A stretch of DNA of 64,000 nucleotides, taken from contig JAOYTL010000011.1 in assembly GCA_025846845.1 (NCBI GenBank), forward strand, positions 236,186 through 300,185, read 5' to 3'. Both the position numbers and the translations under genes were made by a program. The notes under the pieces were generated by a model that worked only from the letters and a program-made list of their open reading frames with translations, searched no databases and was not told the origin of the DNA. Numbering within the stretch: position 1 is the stretch's first letter; every line of letters starts with the position of its first letter. Origin of the DNA: Alloboseaceae bacterium BT-24-1. GTDB taxonomy: Bacteria; Pseudomonadota; Alphaproteobacteria; Rhizobiales; Beijerinckiaceae. Positions 17,615-26,215 of this stretch are shown here, in pieces.

Positions 17615-19054
17615 TCAGTTGCTGGTGGAAGCGGGCAGAAGCTTGCCCGCCAGAAGCTTGCCCGGGTTGAGCAGGCCCGCCGGATCGAGCAGGTCCTTGA
17701 GCGAGCGCATCAGTTCGAGATCGAGCGGCGCCTTGCGTAGCGGCATCTCGGCGACGCGGAGCTGGCCGATACCGTGCTCGGCGCTGATCGAGCCGCGCCG
17801 GCAGGCGATCTCGTCATGGACGATGCGGGTGAGCGCCGGAGTGAGCGCCGCGAAGGCGGCCGGATCCTGCCCCTGCGCCGGCAGCAGGTTGTAGTGCAGA
17901 TTGCCATCGCCGAGATGGCCGAAGACGATCGGCCGGACGCCAAGCGCGGCGGTGTGGACGGCCGCGTCCGCGGCAGCGACGAAATCGGCCATGGCCGAGA
18001 CCGGCATCGAAACGTCGTGCTTGGCAGCCTTGCCTTCGCGCACCAGCGCCTCGGACACGCCTTCGCGGATGCGCCAGAAGGCCTTGGCCTGGGTGCCGTC
18101 CTGCGCGATGGCGGCGTCGAGGACGAGGCCGGTTTCGATGCTGCCCAGCAAGGCTGCTTCGAGGCGGTCACGCAGGCCGGGCTCGTCATCCTGATCGGAG
18201 AGCTCTATCAAAACGGCAGCAGGTGGCATCGCCCCGAGCGGCAGGCGAGCCTCGCCGACATGCCGCAGGATCAGCGACAGGCAATCGCCGGTCATGAACT
18301 CGAAAGCGGTCAGCCGGTCGCCGCAACGATCGCGGGCCACCGCCAGCAAGGACAGCGCCGCGGCGACGTCCGGAACGGCAACGAAGGCGGTAGCGCGGGC
18401 GTGAGGCTGGGCGAAGAGCTTCAGCACGGCGCCGGTGATGACGCCGAGCGTGCCTTCCGAGCCGATGAAGAGGTCGCGCAGGGAGTAGCCGGTACTGTCC
18501 TTCCGCAGCGCCGTCAGCCCATCCCAGATGCGTCCATCCGCCAGCACGACCTCGAGGCCGAGGGTGAGCTCGCGCATGGTGCCGTAGCGCAGCACGGCGA
18601 CGCCGCCGGCATTGGCGGCAAGGTTGCCGCCAATGGTGCAGCTGCCTTCGGCGCCAAAGCTGAGCGGGAAGAAGCGCCCAGCCTGCTGCGCCGCCTGCTG
18701 GACGCGCGCGAGAACGACGCCGGCATCGACGGTGATGGTGTTGCCGATCGCATCGAGTGCACGGATGCGGTTCATCCGCGTCAGCGACAGCACGATCGCG
18801 CGGCCGGACCCGTCGGGCGTCGCGCCGCCGGACATGCTGGTGTTGCCGCCCTGCGGCACGACCGGAACGCCATGCCGGGTGCAAAGCCGCATCACGGCCG
18901 CGACCTCCTCGGTCGAACCGGGCCTGACGACGGCTCGCGCGGCGCCGCGATACTTGCCGAGCCAATCACTCAGGAAGGGAGCCTGATCCTGTGCCGAGAC
19001 GAGGACATGCGCCTCGCCGAGAAGCCCGGCGAGTTCCACGACGAGATCGTCCAT
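17615..19054 (-). CDS. FAD-linked 2-hydroxyacid dehydrogenase (GlcD / D-2-hydroxyglutarate dehydrogenase type)
   Basis: 479 residues. A PCMH-type FAD-binding domain comes first, with VPVVPQGGNTSMSGG (about 65-79) and GGNLAANAGG, then the C-terminal FAD-oxidase domain with the metal-site sequences FGHLGDGNLHYN and ISAEHGIG, then the terminal DPAGLLNPGK. This family oxidises D-lactate, glycolate, D-2-hydroxyglutarate and similar acids, passing electrons to the respiratory chain or ETF. Three bases after the racemase gene. The substrate presumably derives from the compounds handled by the operon. Confidence 0.9.
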   Translation of the reverse strand: MDDLVVELAGLLGEAHVLVSAQDQAPFLSDWLGKYRGAARAVVRPGSTEEVAAVMRLCTRHGVPVVPQGGNTSMSGGATPDGSGRAIVLSLTRMNRIRALDAIGNTITVDAGVVLARVQQAAQQAGRFFPLSFGAEGSCTIGGNLAANAGGVAVLRYGTMRELTLGLEVVLADGRIWDGLTALRKDSTGYSLRDLFIGSEGTLGVITGAVLKLFAQPHARATAFVAVPDVAAALSLLAVARDRCGDRLTAFEFMTGDCLSLILRHVGEARLPLGAMPPAAVLIELSDQDDEPGLRDRLEAALLGSIETGLVLDAAIAQDGTQAKAFWRIREGVSEALVREGKAAKHDVSMPVSAMADFVAAADAAVHTAALGVRPIVFGHLGDGNLHYNLLPAQGQDPAAFAALTPALTRIVHDEIACRRGSISAEHGIGQLRVAEMPLRKAPLDLELMRSLKDLLDPAGLLNPGKLLAGKLLPASTSN

Positions 19055-19057
19055 GCT

Positions 19058-19741
19058 TCAGCCTCCGCCGAGAGGCCGGCCGCCCCAGCCGAGCTGCACG
19101 CGCCCGATCGCGAGCGTCACCGCCGCCTGCGTCGGCTCGACGATGGGAATACCGAGCTCGCGCTCCAGCGGTTCGCGGAAGCGCGCCATGCCGGCGCAGC
19201 CCATGACCAGCACATCGGCATGGTGCGTATCGCGCAAGGTGCGACCGACCGCGATCATGCGGCCGAGCGTGAGTTCATCGTCGGCCATCTCCGCGATGGT
19301 GAGGTTGACCGGCAGGTCGCCGGCGAAACGGCCCATCATCCCCATGGCGCCGAGATAACGCAGATGACGCGGGATCGAGTTCTGCAGCATCGCGACGATG
19401 CCGAAGCGCTGGCCCAGCGTCAGCGCCGCCAGCACACCGCTTTCGGCGATACCGAGCACCGGCCGTGTGCTCTGCTCACGCAGCGCATGCATGCCGGGAT
19501 CGGAGAAGCAGGCGATGACGAAGGCGGCGGCCTCGTTCTCCAGGCCGGCGGCACGCTTCAGGAGAGCCGGGATCAGCCCGTCGACGTCGCGCTGCGACTG
19601 GATGCCGGGCGGTCCCTCCGCAAGCGTCAGGCAGTCGATCGCCGGACCGCCGGCCAGACGCAGCGGCGCGACGGCGGTGTCGATCTCCTTCGTCACGCGC
19701 TCGGTCGAGTTGGGGTTGATGACGTAGATCGTGCCGCTCAC
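19058..19741 (-). CDS. Asp/Glu/hydantoin racemase family protein
   Basis: 227 residues starting with GTG at 19741; the GTG overlaps the TGA of the flavin reductase (GTGA) and has AAGGAG upstream. The N-terminus reads TIYVINPNSTERV, the family hallmark, and the two catalytic cysteines are Cys78 (FVIACFSD) and Cys182 (VMGCAGM). Hydantoin racemases of this family interconvert 5-substituted hydantoin enantiomers, so placement beside a cyclic amidohydrolase and a carbamoylase fits. Aspartate or glutamate racemase activity is an alternative. Confidence 0.88.
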   Translation of the reverse strand: MSGTIYVINPNSTERVTKEIDTAVAPLRLAGGPAIDCLTLAEGPPGIQSQRDVDGLIPALLKRAAGLENEAAAFVIACFSDPGMHALREQSTRPVLGIAESGVLAALTLGQRFGIVAMLQNSIPRHLRYLGAMGMMGRFAGDLPVNLTIAEMADDELTLGRMIAVGRTLRDTHHADVLVMGCAGMARFREPLERELGIPIVEPTQAAVTLAIGRVQLGWGGRPLGGG

Positions 19742-20403
19742 GACGCCTCTCCTTCGGAATCCGGGTGTGCCTGCCGGCGCAGGCGCCAGCCAGCGAGCGT
19801 CTGGCGCGGCGCCTGGAAGCGGTCGCGCAGCGTGACATACCAGTCGGCGCCATGCAGCCGCCCGACGAGGTCGAGCTTGTCGATGTCGACATGCAGACGC
19901 TCGTCGACGATGCCGTCGCGGATGTGGATGTGGACGATCTCGCCGACGACGAGATTGCGGTTCCGCGTGCCGAGCGAGAGCGAGACGGTCTCGCGGCATT
20001 CGAGCTGGACGGGGGACGCGGCAAGGCGCGGCACCGCGATCGAGACGCCGGGCGCGGTCGCAAGCCCGGCCGCCGCGATCTCGTCGACATCGCCCGGGAA
20101 GTCGATCGCGCAGACCTGCATAGCCTCGACCAGGGCCCGGTCGACGAGGTTGACGACGAAGCAGCCGGTGGCGCGGATGTTGCGCATCGTATCCTTCAGC
20201 GGCGCCTCGCCGGAGCGCCCCTCGATGCCGAGCACGACCAGCGGCGGCGCATGGCTGAAGACATTGAAGAAGCTGAACGGGGCCGCATTGGCCCGCCCTT
20301 CGGCATTCACCGTGGTGACGAGCGCGATCGGGCGCGGCAGCACCGTGTTGACGAGAAGCTTGTAGAGGTCGCGTTCCGCAAGGTCTGCCGCTGCCCAGTC
20401 CAT
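19738..20403 (-). CDS. Flavin reductase-like FMN-binding protein
   Basis: 221-residue split-barrel flavoprotein. The N-terminal RPIALVTTVNAEGRANAAPFSFFNVFSHAPP block is the FMN site of the flavin reductase (DIM6/NTAB) family, followed by DTMRNIRATGCFVVNLV. Such proteins reduce free flavin for a partner monooxygenase, but no oxygenase gene is adjacent, so it may instead act directly on a substrate. It is translationally coupled to the racemase gene and 5 bases from the carbamoylase. Confidence 0.85.
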   Translation of the reverse strand: MDWAAADLAERDLYKLLVNTVLPRPIALVTTVNAEGRANAAPFSFFNVFSHAPPLVVLGIEGRSGEAPLKDTMRNIRATGCFVVNLVDRALVEAMQVCAIDFPGDVDEIAAAGLATAPGVSIAVPRLAASPVQLECRETVSLSLGTRNRNLVVGEIVHIHIRDGIVDERLHVDIDKLDLVGRLHGADWYVTLRDRFQAPRQTLAGWRLRRQAHPDSEGEAS

Positions 20404-20408
20404 CGCGA

Positions 20409-21653
20409 TCAGCCCAGGTTCGCATCGAGCAGGCGGACGGTCTCCGCCAGGACGCGGGCGCCGTCACCAGCCTGCTGCGGCTCGATCGATTCCTCCGGCG
20501 CATGGCTGCGACCGTCGAGGCAAGGCACGAAGATCATGCCGATCGGACCGGTCTGCGCGACGAAGACGCCGTCATGGCCAGCGCCGCTCGGCAGGTCGCG
20601 CGTGGCGAGGCCAAGCGAGGCGGCAGCATTGGCGATGGCCGCACGCACCTGCGGCGCGCACGCTGTCGGCGCGACATGGCTGATCGGCTCGGAGGCGATG
20701 GTGAGACGTAAGTCCTCCAGCGTGGGACGCAGGTCGCGTACCAGCGCCTCGCCGAAGGCCTTGACCGCGGCCTCGTTGCCGGAGCGGACCTCGAGCGTCA
20801 GGATCGCCTCGCCGGGCACGGCATTGGCGGCGTTGGGGCTGACCTCGATACGCCCGAAGGTCGCGACCAGGGGCTGATTGTCGCGCGCGGTGGCAAGCGC
20901 CCGCTTGTAGGCCGCCTCGACCAGCTTCGACGCTCCGACCAGCGCATCGGCCCGAAGCGGCATCGGCGTCGCGCCGGCATGGTCGGCTCGTCCCGTGACC
21001 ACGATGCGCTCGCGCCGGATGCCAACGATATCGGTCACGATGCCGATCGGGATCCGCTCGTTCTCCAGCACGCGGCCCTGCTCGATATGAACCTCGACAT
21101 AGGCGGCGACACTGCCGGCGGCGCGCTTGGCCGAGGCCAATTCGTCCGGTCGGCCGCCGACGAAGGCGATGCCTTCGCGGAGCGTCATGCCGTCGGGCCG
21201 GGTCAGGGCGAGATGCACCTCGCTCAACGCCCCGGCGATGGCGCGGCTGCCGATGCAGGACAGGCCGAACTCGCTCGGCTCCTCGGCCAGGAAGTCGACG
21301 ACCTCCAGCGTATGGCGCAGCCGGTCGCCGCGCTCGCTGAAGCTCTGGGCCACCTCCAGCGCAGCGAGCACGCCCAAAATCCCGTCATAGCGGCCGCCGG
21401 ATGGCACGGCATCGGAATGCGAGCCGATCAGGATCGGCTTCAGCTTGGGATCGTCACCTGCGAGCCGGCCGATCAGGTTGCCGGCGGAGTCGAGCTCCGT
21501 CTCCAGCCCGGCGGCGCGGAACTCCGCCGCCAGCCACTCGCGCCCTTCGAGGAAGCGCGGCGTGAAGGAACGGCGCGTCCACGGGCGCTCCGGATCGGTG
21601 ATCCGCGAAAGCGCCTCGATCCGCCGCCAGAGCCGGTCCTGATCGATCGACAT
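20409..21653 (-). CDS. M20 family N-carbamoyl-L-amino acid hydrolase / allantoate amidohydrolase
   Basis: 414-residue binuclear metallo-amidohydrolase. Metal ligands: His and Asp in GSHSDAVPSGGRYDG, Glu pair in AEEPSEFG, His in VEVHIEQG and His in DGRSHAPEE. The dimer-domain substrate residues GRADHAGATPM are also present. Members hydrolyse N-carbamoyl-L-amino acids, ureidoglycine or beta-ureidopropionate. ATG at 21653 was chosen over the adjacent GTG at 21656. Three to six bases after the cyclic amidohydrolase, so the two likely act in sequence. Confidence 0.9.
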   Translation of the reverse strand: MSIDQDRLWRRIEALSRITDPERPWTRRSFTPRFLEGREWLAAEFRAAGLETELDSAGNLIGRLAGDDPKLKPILIGSHSDAVPSGGRYDGILGVLAALEVAQSFSERGDRLRHTLEVVDFLAEEPSEFGLSCIGSRAIAGALSEVHLALTRPDGMTLREGIAFVGGRPDELASAKRAAGSVAAYVEVHIEQGRVLENERIPIGIVTDIVGIRRERIVVTGRADHAGATPMPLRADALVGASKLVEAAYKRALATARDNQPLVATFGRIEVSPNAANAVPGEAILTLEVRSGNEAAVKAFGEALVRDLRPTLEDLRLTIASEPISHVAPTACAPQVRAAIANAAASLGLATRDLPSGAGHDGVFVAQTGPIGMIFVPCLDGRSHAPEESIEPQQAGDGARVLAETVRLLDANLG

Positions 21654-21659
21654 CACGCT

Positions 21660-23009
21660 TCAGGCCGCCGGGCGCAGGAAGCGGCCGTCGCCGGCCTGGT
21701 TGCGGATCTGCTCACCGTCCCAGGCGAGCTGGCCGCGGACATAGGTCGCAGCGACGCGGACGCGGAACTCGCGGCCTTCCATCGAGCTCCACTTCACCGC
21801 CGCCAGGCTCTTGCTGGGATCATGGATGAAGCGGCCCGGCTCCAGCACGGTGATGTCGGCATCGGCGCCGGCTTCGAGCCGGCCCTTGTCGGCGAGTAGA
21901 AAGGCCTTGGCCGGCCCCTCGCAGAGCTGCTTGACCACGATCGTGGGAGACAGGCCGTGCTCCTCGCAACCGGTCCAGAGCGCCGGCAGTAGCGTCTCGA
22001 TCCCCGGCCCGCCCGAGGTGTTCTTGAAGATGTTCGGGTCGCCCTTCTTCTCCAGCCCCCAGGAGACGTGGTCGGAGGAGATGAAGTCGCAATGGCCGGC
22101 GGCGAGATGGCTCCAGAGCAGCTCGCTCTCGGCCTTGGGGCGGATCGGCGGGTAGTGCTTCACCTTGGCGCCGAAGCGCGGCACGTGCTCCTCGGCGTTG
22201 AGCATGAAGTACTGCACGCAGCTCTCGACCGTCGCCTTGTAGCCGGCGCGCTTGTACATGTTGCAGATCTCGAAGCCGCGCGAGGTCGAGACGTGGACGG
22301 CGTGCGCCCGCGCGCCCGTTTCTGCGCCGATCTCGTAGATGCGGGCGGTGGCGAGGTTCTCGATCAGCGGGGTGTGGGCGCGCAGGAAGGCATCCGGGCC
22401 GGTGTCGCCGGCCTCGGTCAGCCGGGCGATGTTGCGCCGGGTCATCTCCTGGTCCTGGTTGTGGACGCCGCAGAGCAGCCCCGTCGGCGCGATCAGCTTG
22501 AAGGCTTCGTAGAGCGTGTCGTCGCCGATGCGGGGAAAGCGCGTCGGATTGGCCTCGAAGGTCGAGAACTTGAAGGCGCAGGCGCCTGCCTCGACCAGCC
22601 CGGGGATCGCGTGGAGGCCGTTCTCGATGGTGATCGTGGCGTAGAGTGCGACGTCGACATGAGCCTCGCGCTCGACCACCGCGACCTTCTCGTTGAAGAG
22701 TCTGGCGCTGGTGACCGGCTCCGGCTCGTCATAGGGCATGTCGACCATGACGGTGACGCCGCCCGCGGCCGCAGCGCGCGAGCACATGCCGATGCCCTCA
22801 TGGTTGGCCTGGCTGCCGGAATGGACCTGCCCGTCGATGACGCCCGGGATGATCCATTGGCCGCGGAAGTCCTGTGTCTCGCGGGCCGAGGGCGCTGCGC
22901 CGGACCCGACCTTGCCGATCTTGCCACCGCTGACGGCGACATAGCCGTCCTCGATGATCCGGTCGGACAGCACGACATTGCCGCGGAGGACGAGATCGAA
23001 ATCGCTCAT
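21660..23009 (-). CDS. Dihydroorotase/allantoinase-like cyclic amidohydrolase with altered HxH motif
   Basis: 449-residue amidohydrolase-superfamily protein. The usual metal motif HxH is Gln61-x-His63 (DGQVHSG). Lys147 (AFKFST), His183 (CGVHNQ), His239 (AHAVHVST) and Asp313 (ISSDHVSWG) are kept. Loss of one alpha-metal ligand suggests a mononuclear or unusual centre, though several dihydroorotase-like proteins are known to vary here. Expected to open a cyclic ureide whose product goes to the carbamoylase encoded next. Confidence 0.87.
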   Translation of the reverse strand: MSDFDLVLRGNVVLSDRIIEDGYVAVSGGKIGKVGSGAAPSARETQDFRGQWIIPGVIDGQVHSGSQANHEGIGMCSRAAAAGGVTVMVDMPYDEPEPVTSARLFNEKVAVVEREAHVDVALYATITIENGLHAIPGLVEAGACAFKFSTFEANPTRFPRIGDDTLYEAFKLIAPTGLLCGVHNQDQEMTRRNIARLTEAGDTGPDAFLRAHTPLIENLATARIYEIGAETGARAHAVHVSTSRGFEICNMYKRAGYKATVESCVQYFMLNAEEHVPRFGAKVKHYPPIRPKAESELLWSHLAAGHCDFISSDHVSWGLEKKGDPNIFKNTSGGPGIETLLPALWTGCEEHGLSPTIVVKQLCEGPAKAFLLADKGRLEAGADADITVLEPGRFIHDPSKSLAAVKWSSMEGREFRVRVAATYVRGQLAWDGEQIRNQAGDGRFLRPAA

Positions 23010-23050
23010 GATCAGGGTATCCGGTTGATCCTGCGGGGAGGGGGCGCTGC

Positions 23051-24148
23051 TCAGGCCTCGCGGCCGAGCGCGTAGTCGGTGAAGTTCATGCCGAGCGCCT
23101 TCTCGACGATCGGATAGACGCTGGGATCGGTCACGCTCGAGCTCAGCGGAATCTTGTCCTTGGGCACGCGCAGGACGGACAGCACCATGCCTTCGCGGAC
23201 ATGGCCGGCGCTGACCGGGGCCCCGTCCTCGCCCAGCGTGGTGATGACATCAGGGAAGCAGGCGTGGCGCGCGCCGTCGCGATCGGTCACCGCCATGTAC
23301 TCGTTCATGACGTGGATGATGCGCGCGGCAGTGCCGGTACCGACCTCGATCGTGCCGATGTCGAAGGCTTCGTTGGTGTATTGGACATCCTTCTTCGCGA
23401 CCGGCCCATGCGCGATGATCGAGCCGCCGGTCTGATCGCAGATCGCGTCGATCACCGCCGCCCCGCCCTTTGGCTGCGCTGCGAGAATGCGCTCGCCCAG
23501 CGCCAGCGCCATCGAGATGCCGCCGAGCGCCGCGTTCTTGCGGACATAAGCGGCGGAGACCGGGTTGCGGCAGGAGGCGATGAAGCCGCCCGACATATCC
23601 GAGGCCGTGCGCAGGATCGGCGAGATTTTCGCCGTGGCACCGCGCGTCACCAGCTCGATATACTGGTTCCTGGCGCGGTTGCCGCCGACCGCGACCTGGA
23701 TCGTCGCTTCGGGGCTGTTGGCGAGGCCGATCGAGCCCATATCGCCGGTGGGATGGGCGCGGATGTCGCCGACCGCGTCGACCACCTTCACGCCGAGGAT
23801 CGCGCTCGGCAGCCAGGCGTTCAGCGTGCTCGACATGCCGTTCTGGCCGATGATCAGGCCATAGATCGGCTTGCCGAGGGCTTCCTGCAGCAACTGGACG
23901 GCCTTGACGTAGTCGATGCCCCACATCTCCCACTCGGTCGTGCCGGCCGGCGCGCCGATGGCGGCGGCGGTCGCGATGATCGCGTCGTCGGGAATCTCGT
24001 CCATCGTGACGAGCTCCGGCCGGCCGGTGTTGACCGCGGCGGTGCCGAGCATGCGGCCATGGTCTGCCCAGCCACCGCCGCCGGCGGCGAAGACCGAGCC
24101 GCCGGCGACGGCAGCCTCGACATCCTTCATCGTCAGAAAGCGTCTCAT
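23051..24148 (-). CDS. DUF917 family protein (S-methyl thiohydantoin desulfurase-like)
   Basis: 365 residues with the family's N-terminal glycine-rich AAGGGGWADHGRML block, followed by the LGTAAVNTG, IPDDAIIATAAAIGAP and VKVVDAVGD strands, and a C-terminal domain with RHACFPDVITTLGEDG. Pfam now names this family after S-methyl thiohydantoin desulfurase, an enzyme linked to thiohydantoin breakdown. Head gene of the eight-gene minus-strand operon and divergent from a LysR gene 118 bases away. The exact reaction is not proven by sequence. Confidence 0.8.
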   Translation of the reverse strand: MRRFLTMKDVEAAVAGGSVFAAGGGGWADHGRMLGTAAVNTGRPELVTMDEIPDDAIIATAAAIGAPAGTTEWEMWGIDYVKAVQLLQEALGKPIYGLIIGQNGMSSTLNAWLPSAILGVKVVDAVGDIRAHPTGDMGSIGLANSPEATIQVAVGGNRARNQYIELVTRGATAKISPILRTASDMSGGFIASCRNPVSAAYVRKNAALGGISMALALGERILAAQPKGGAAVIDAICDQTGGSIIAHGPVAKKDVQYTNEAFDIGTIEVGTGTAARIIHVMNEYMAVTDRDGARHACFPDVITTLGEDGAPVSAGHVREGMVLSVLRVPKDKIPLSSSVTDPSVYPIVEKALGMNFTDYALGREA

Positions 24149-24247
24149 CGGCCAGCCTCGTCCCGTATCGCATGCCGGTCGTTGCCGGCGCGGACCGAGC
24201 TTAGAGCGCTAGGCGCGAAATGAATCATGCTTATTATGCGGCCAACC

Positions 24248-24262
24248 ATAATCGGATGTTAT
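24248..24262. promoter_or_regulatory. LysR-type T-N11-A box between DUF917 operon and LysR gene
   Basis: ATAATCGGATGTTAT: arms ATAA and TTAT separated by 7 bases. It lies 5 to 19 bases before the LysR ATG at 24267 and about 100 bases upstream of the divergent DUF917 start. The same pattern recurs at six other places in the window beside LysR genes or their targets. Confidence 0.6.
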
Positions 24263-24266
24263 CGCC

Positions 24267-25193
24267 ATGCGCCTCAATCTTCGGCAGATCGAAGTCTTCC
24301 GGGCCATCATGCTCACCGGCTCGATCAGTGGCGCGGCGCGGCTGCTCTCGGTGTCCCAGCCGGCGATCAGCCGCCTGCTCGCCTATACGGAGGACCGGCT
24401 GGCGCTGCGCCTGTTTGAGCGCGTGCGCGGCCGGGTTCAGCCGACGCCGGAAGCGCGCCGGCTGTTTCAGGAGGTCGACCAGGTTCATCAGGGCGTGGTC
24501 CGGGTCAACGAGCTTGCCGAGGAATTGCGCGAGCGCGGCACCGGCTCGGTGCGGATCGTCGCAAGTCCCAGCGTCGGCCAGGCGCTGGTCCCCGACGCCA
24601 TCGCCCGCGTCCGCGAGCGCTTTCCGGATCTGCGGGTCGAGTTCGAGGTGCTGACGCTGCTCGAGATCGTCGCCAAGATCGTCAGTGGCCGGGCCGATCT
24701 CGGCGTGTCGATCCTGCCGATCGACGAGCCGACGCTCGACATGGAGGTGCTGACCGAGGGGCGCCTGATGGTCATCATGCCGCGCGACCACCAACTCGCG
24801 CGGCTGCGTGTCGTCCGGCCGGCCGATCTCGTGCCTTACCCGCTGATCGGCTTCGGCCCGCAGACGCCCTATGGCGACGTGGTCGGCCGGGCGCTGGCGC
24901 TGAAATCCGCGCCGTTGCGCATCAGTACCGTGGTCCGCTTCACTCCGGTCGCCTGCGCCATGGTGCGGGCTGGCGCCGGCATCGCGGTCGTCGATGAGTT
25001 CGTGCTGCGCGGGCGAACCTGGCCGGAACTGGTCTCGCGCCCGCTCGCGCCGAAGACCCGGGTGCGCGCACATCTGCTGACACCGCGCTTCGAGCCCCTG
25101 TCGCGGACGGCGAACGCTTTCGTCGACATTCTGCGCGGGCTGGTCCCGCCGCTGCCGAGCAGCAAGGAGGCGGAGGCGACTGAAAAGACTTAA
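24267..25193 (+). CDS. LysR-type transcriptional regulator
   Basis: 308 residues. Helix-turn-helix at about 5-64 (RQIEVFRAIMLTGSISGAAR, SQPAISRLL) and a periplasmic-binding-protein-like effector domain after residue 95. It sits between the divergent eight-gene hydantoin-type operon and the co-directional amino acid importer, so it may control both. A T-N11-A palindrome lies on each side: one before its start, one over its stop codon. The family usually needs a small effector, here perhaps a carbamoyl or hydantoin compound. Confidence 0.92.
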   Translation: MRLNLRQIEVFRAIMLTGSISGAARLLSVSQPAISRLLAYTEDRLALRLFERVRGRVQPTPEARRLFQEVDQVHQGVVRVNELAEELRERGTGSVRIVASPSVGQALVPDAIARVRERFPDLRVEFEVLTLLEIVAKIVSGRADLGVSILPIDEPTLDMEVLTEGRLMVIMPRDHQLARLRVVRPADLVPYPLIGFGPQTPYGDVVGRALALKSAPLRISTVVRFTPVACAMVRAGAGIAVVDEFVLRGRTWPELVSRPLAPKTRVRAHLLTPRFEPLSRTANAFVDILRGLVPPLPSSKEAEATEKT

Positions 25194-25203
25194 CACCGTG
25201 TTA
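25191..25203. promoter_or_regulatory. LysR-type box overlapping the LysR stop codon
   Basis: TAACACCGTGTTA is a perfect inverted repeat around a central C and gives the T-N11-A spacing. It starts on the TAA stop of the LysR gene and lies 137 bases before the binding-protein gene at 25340. It is the likely operator of the importer operon. Confidence 0.55.
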
Positions 25204-25339
25204 TGGGCACCCGACAACAAATGATTGGCTTGGCATGATTTTGCCCTGTTAGGCTCCGCTCCAGACGTGGCCGGATTGTTGCAAGAACAGGGGTGCGACA
25301 GTCGCGGCGTAATCGTCACTCGGAACGGGAGCGGGATTC

Positions 25340-26215
25340 ATGAAGCTGAAGTCGATCAAGCCGGCGCGGATCGCGCTTGCGAGCACCGCGTTGGCGGCTT
25401 TTCTGGCGATGCCGGCGATGGCACAGGACGCCGACCACCCCAAGAACGAAAAGCTGAAGGTCGCCTGCGACCTTGGTTTCGCGCCGTTCTGCTTCAAGAC
25501 GTCGACCGGCGAGACGACGGGCTTCACCTATGACATGTCGGCGGCACTCGCCCAGAAGCTCGGCCGGCCGGGCGTCGAGGTGACGGATTCGAACTTCTCG
25601 GCGATTTTCGCCGGCCTGTTCTCCAAGCGCTACGAGATGATCCCGGCGCCGACCAACATCACGACCGAGCGCGCGGCGCAGATGCTGTTCTCCGAGCCCT
25701 ACATGCCCACGGGCCTCGGCTTCCTCGTCAAGAAGGGCGGCAAGATCGCCAATCTCGAAGAGCTGAAGGGCAAGGCGCTGGCGGTGAACAACGGCTCGAT
25801 CTCGGACAAGTGGCTGACGGACAATGAAGCCAAGTACGGCTACACGGTCCAGCGCTACAACAAGAACGCCGACGCCGTGCAGGCGGTCATGATCGGCCGC
25901 GCCTTCGCTAACGTCGCCGATGCGCCGGTCTCGCGCTACGTCTCAACCCAGACGCCGGCCGCGGAGGTCGCCTATGTTCTCGACGGCGGCCGGAATTTCG
26001 GCATTGCCTTCCGCAAGGAGGACACTGCCTTCCGTGCCCAGGTCGAGGCGGCACTGGAATGCATCAAGGCCGACGGCACGCTCGCCAAGATCCACGAGAA
26101 GTGGTTCGGCGTGAAGCCGGATGGCGCCTCGTCCACCGCGAAGGTCTATCCGGGCATCGGCGCGCCCGACTTCGAGGGCTACGACGCGACCCCGCATAAG
26201 GCGGAGTGCAAGTGA
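25340..26215 (+). CDS. Polar amino acid ABC substrate-binding protein (SBP family 3)
   Basis: 291 residues with a signal peptide ending near residue 28 (AMPAMAQD). The mature part shows LKVACDLGFAPFCFKTSTGETTGFTYDM, FSAIFAGLFSKRYEM, the domain hinge NITTERAAQMLFSEPY and the C-terminal IKADGTLAKIHEKWFG, all usual for family 3 receptors. First gene of a four-gene importer operon. The ligand is probably an amino acid or an N-substituted amino acid. Confidence 0.93.
   Translation: MKLKSIKPARIALASTALAAFLAMPAMAQDADHPKNEKLKVACDLGFAPFCFKTSTGETTGFTYDMSAALAQKLGRPGVEVTDSNFSAIFAGLFSKRYEMIPAPTNITTERAAQMLFSEPYMPTGLGFLVKKGGKIANLEELKGKALAVNNGSISDKWLTDNEAKYGYTVQRYNKNADAVQAVMIGRAFANVADAPVSRYVSTQTPAAEVAYVLDGGRNFGIAFRKEDTAFRAQVEAALECIKADGTLAKIHEKWFGVKPDGASSTAKVYPGIGAPDFEGYDATPHKAECK

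Noticed and set aside
17774..20365. 863-codon open frame on the plus strand
   Set aside because: Antisense to the FAD dehydrogenase, racemase and flavin reductase genes, all of which have family motifs and coupled starts. It is low-complexity and shows no known fold.
25231..25244. Possible sigma-54 promoter (TGGCATGATTTTGC) before the amino acid importer
   Set aside because: Only 9 bases separate GG and GC instead of 10, so the required spacing is not met.
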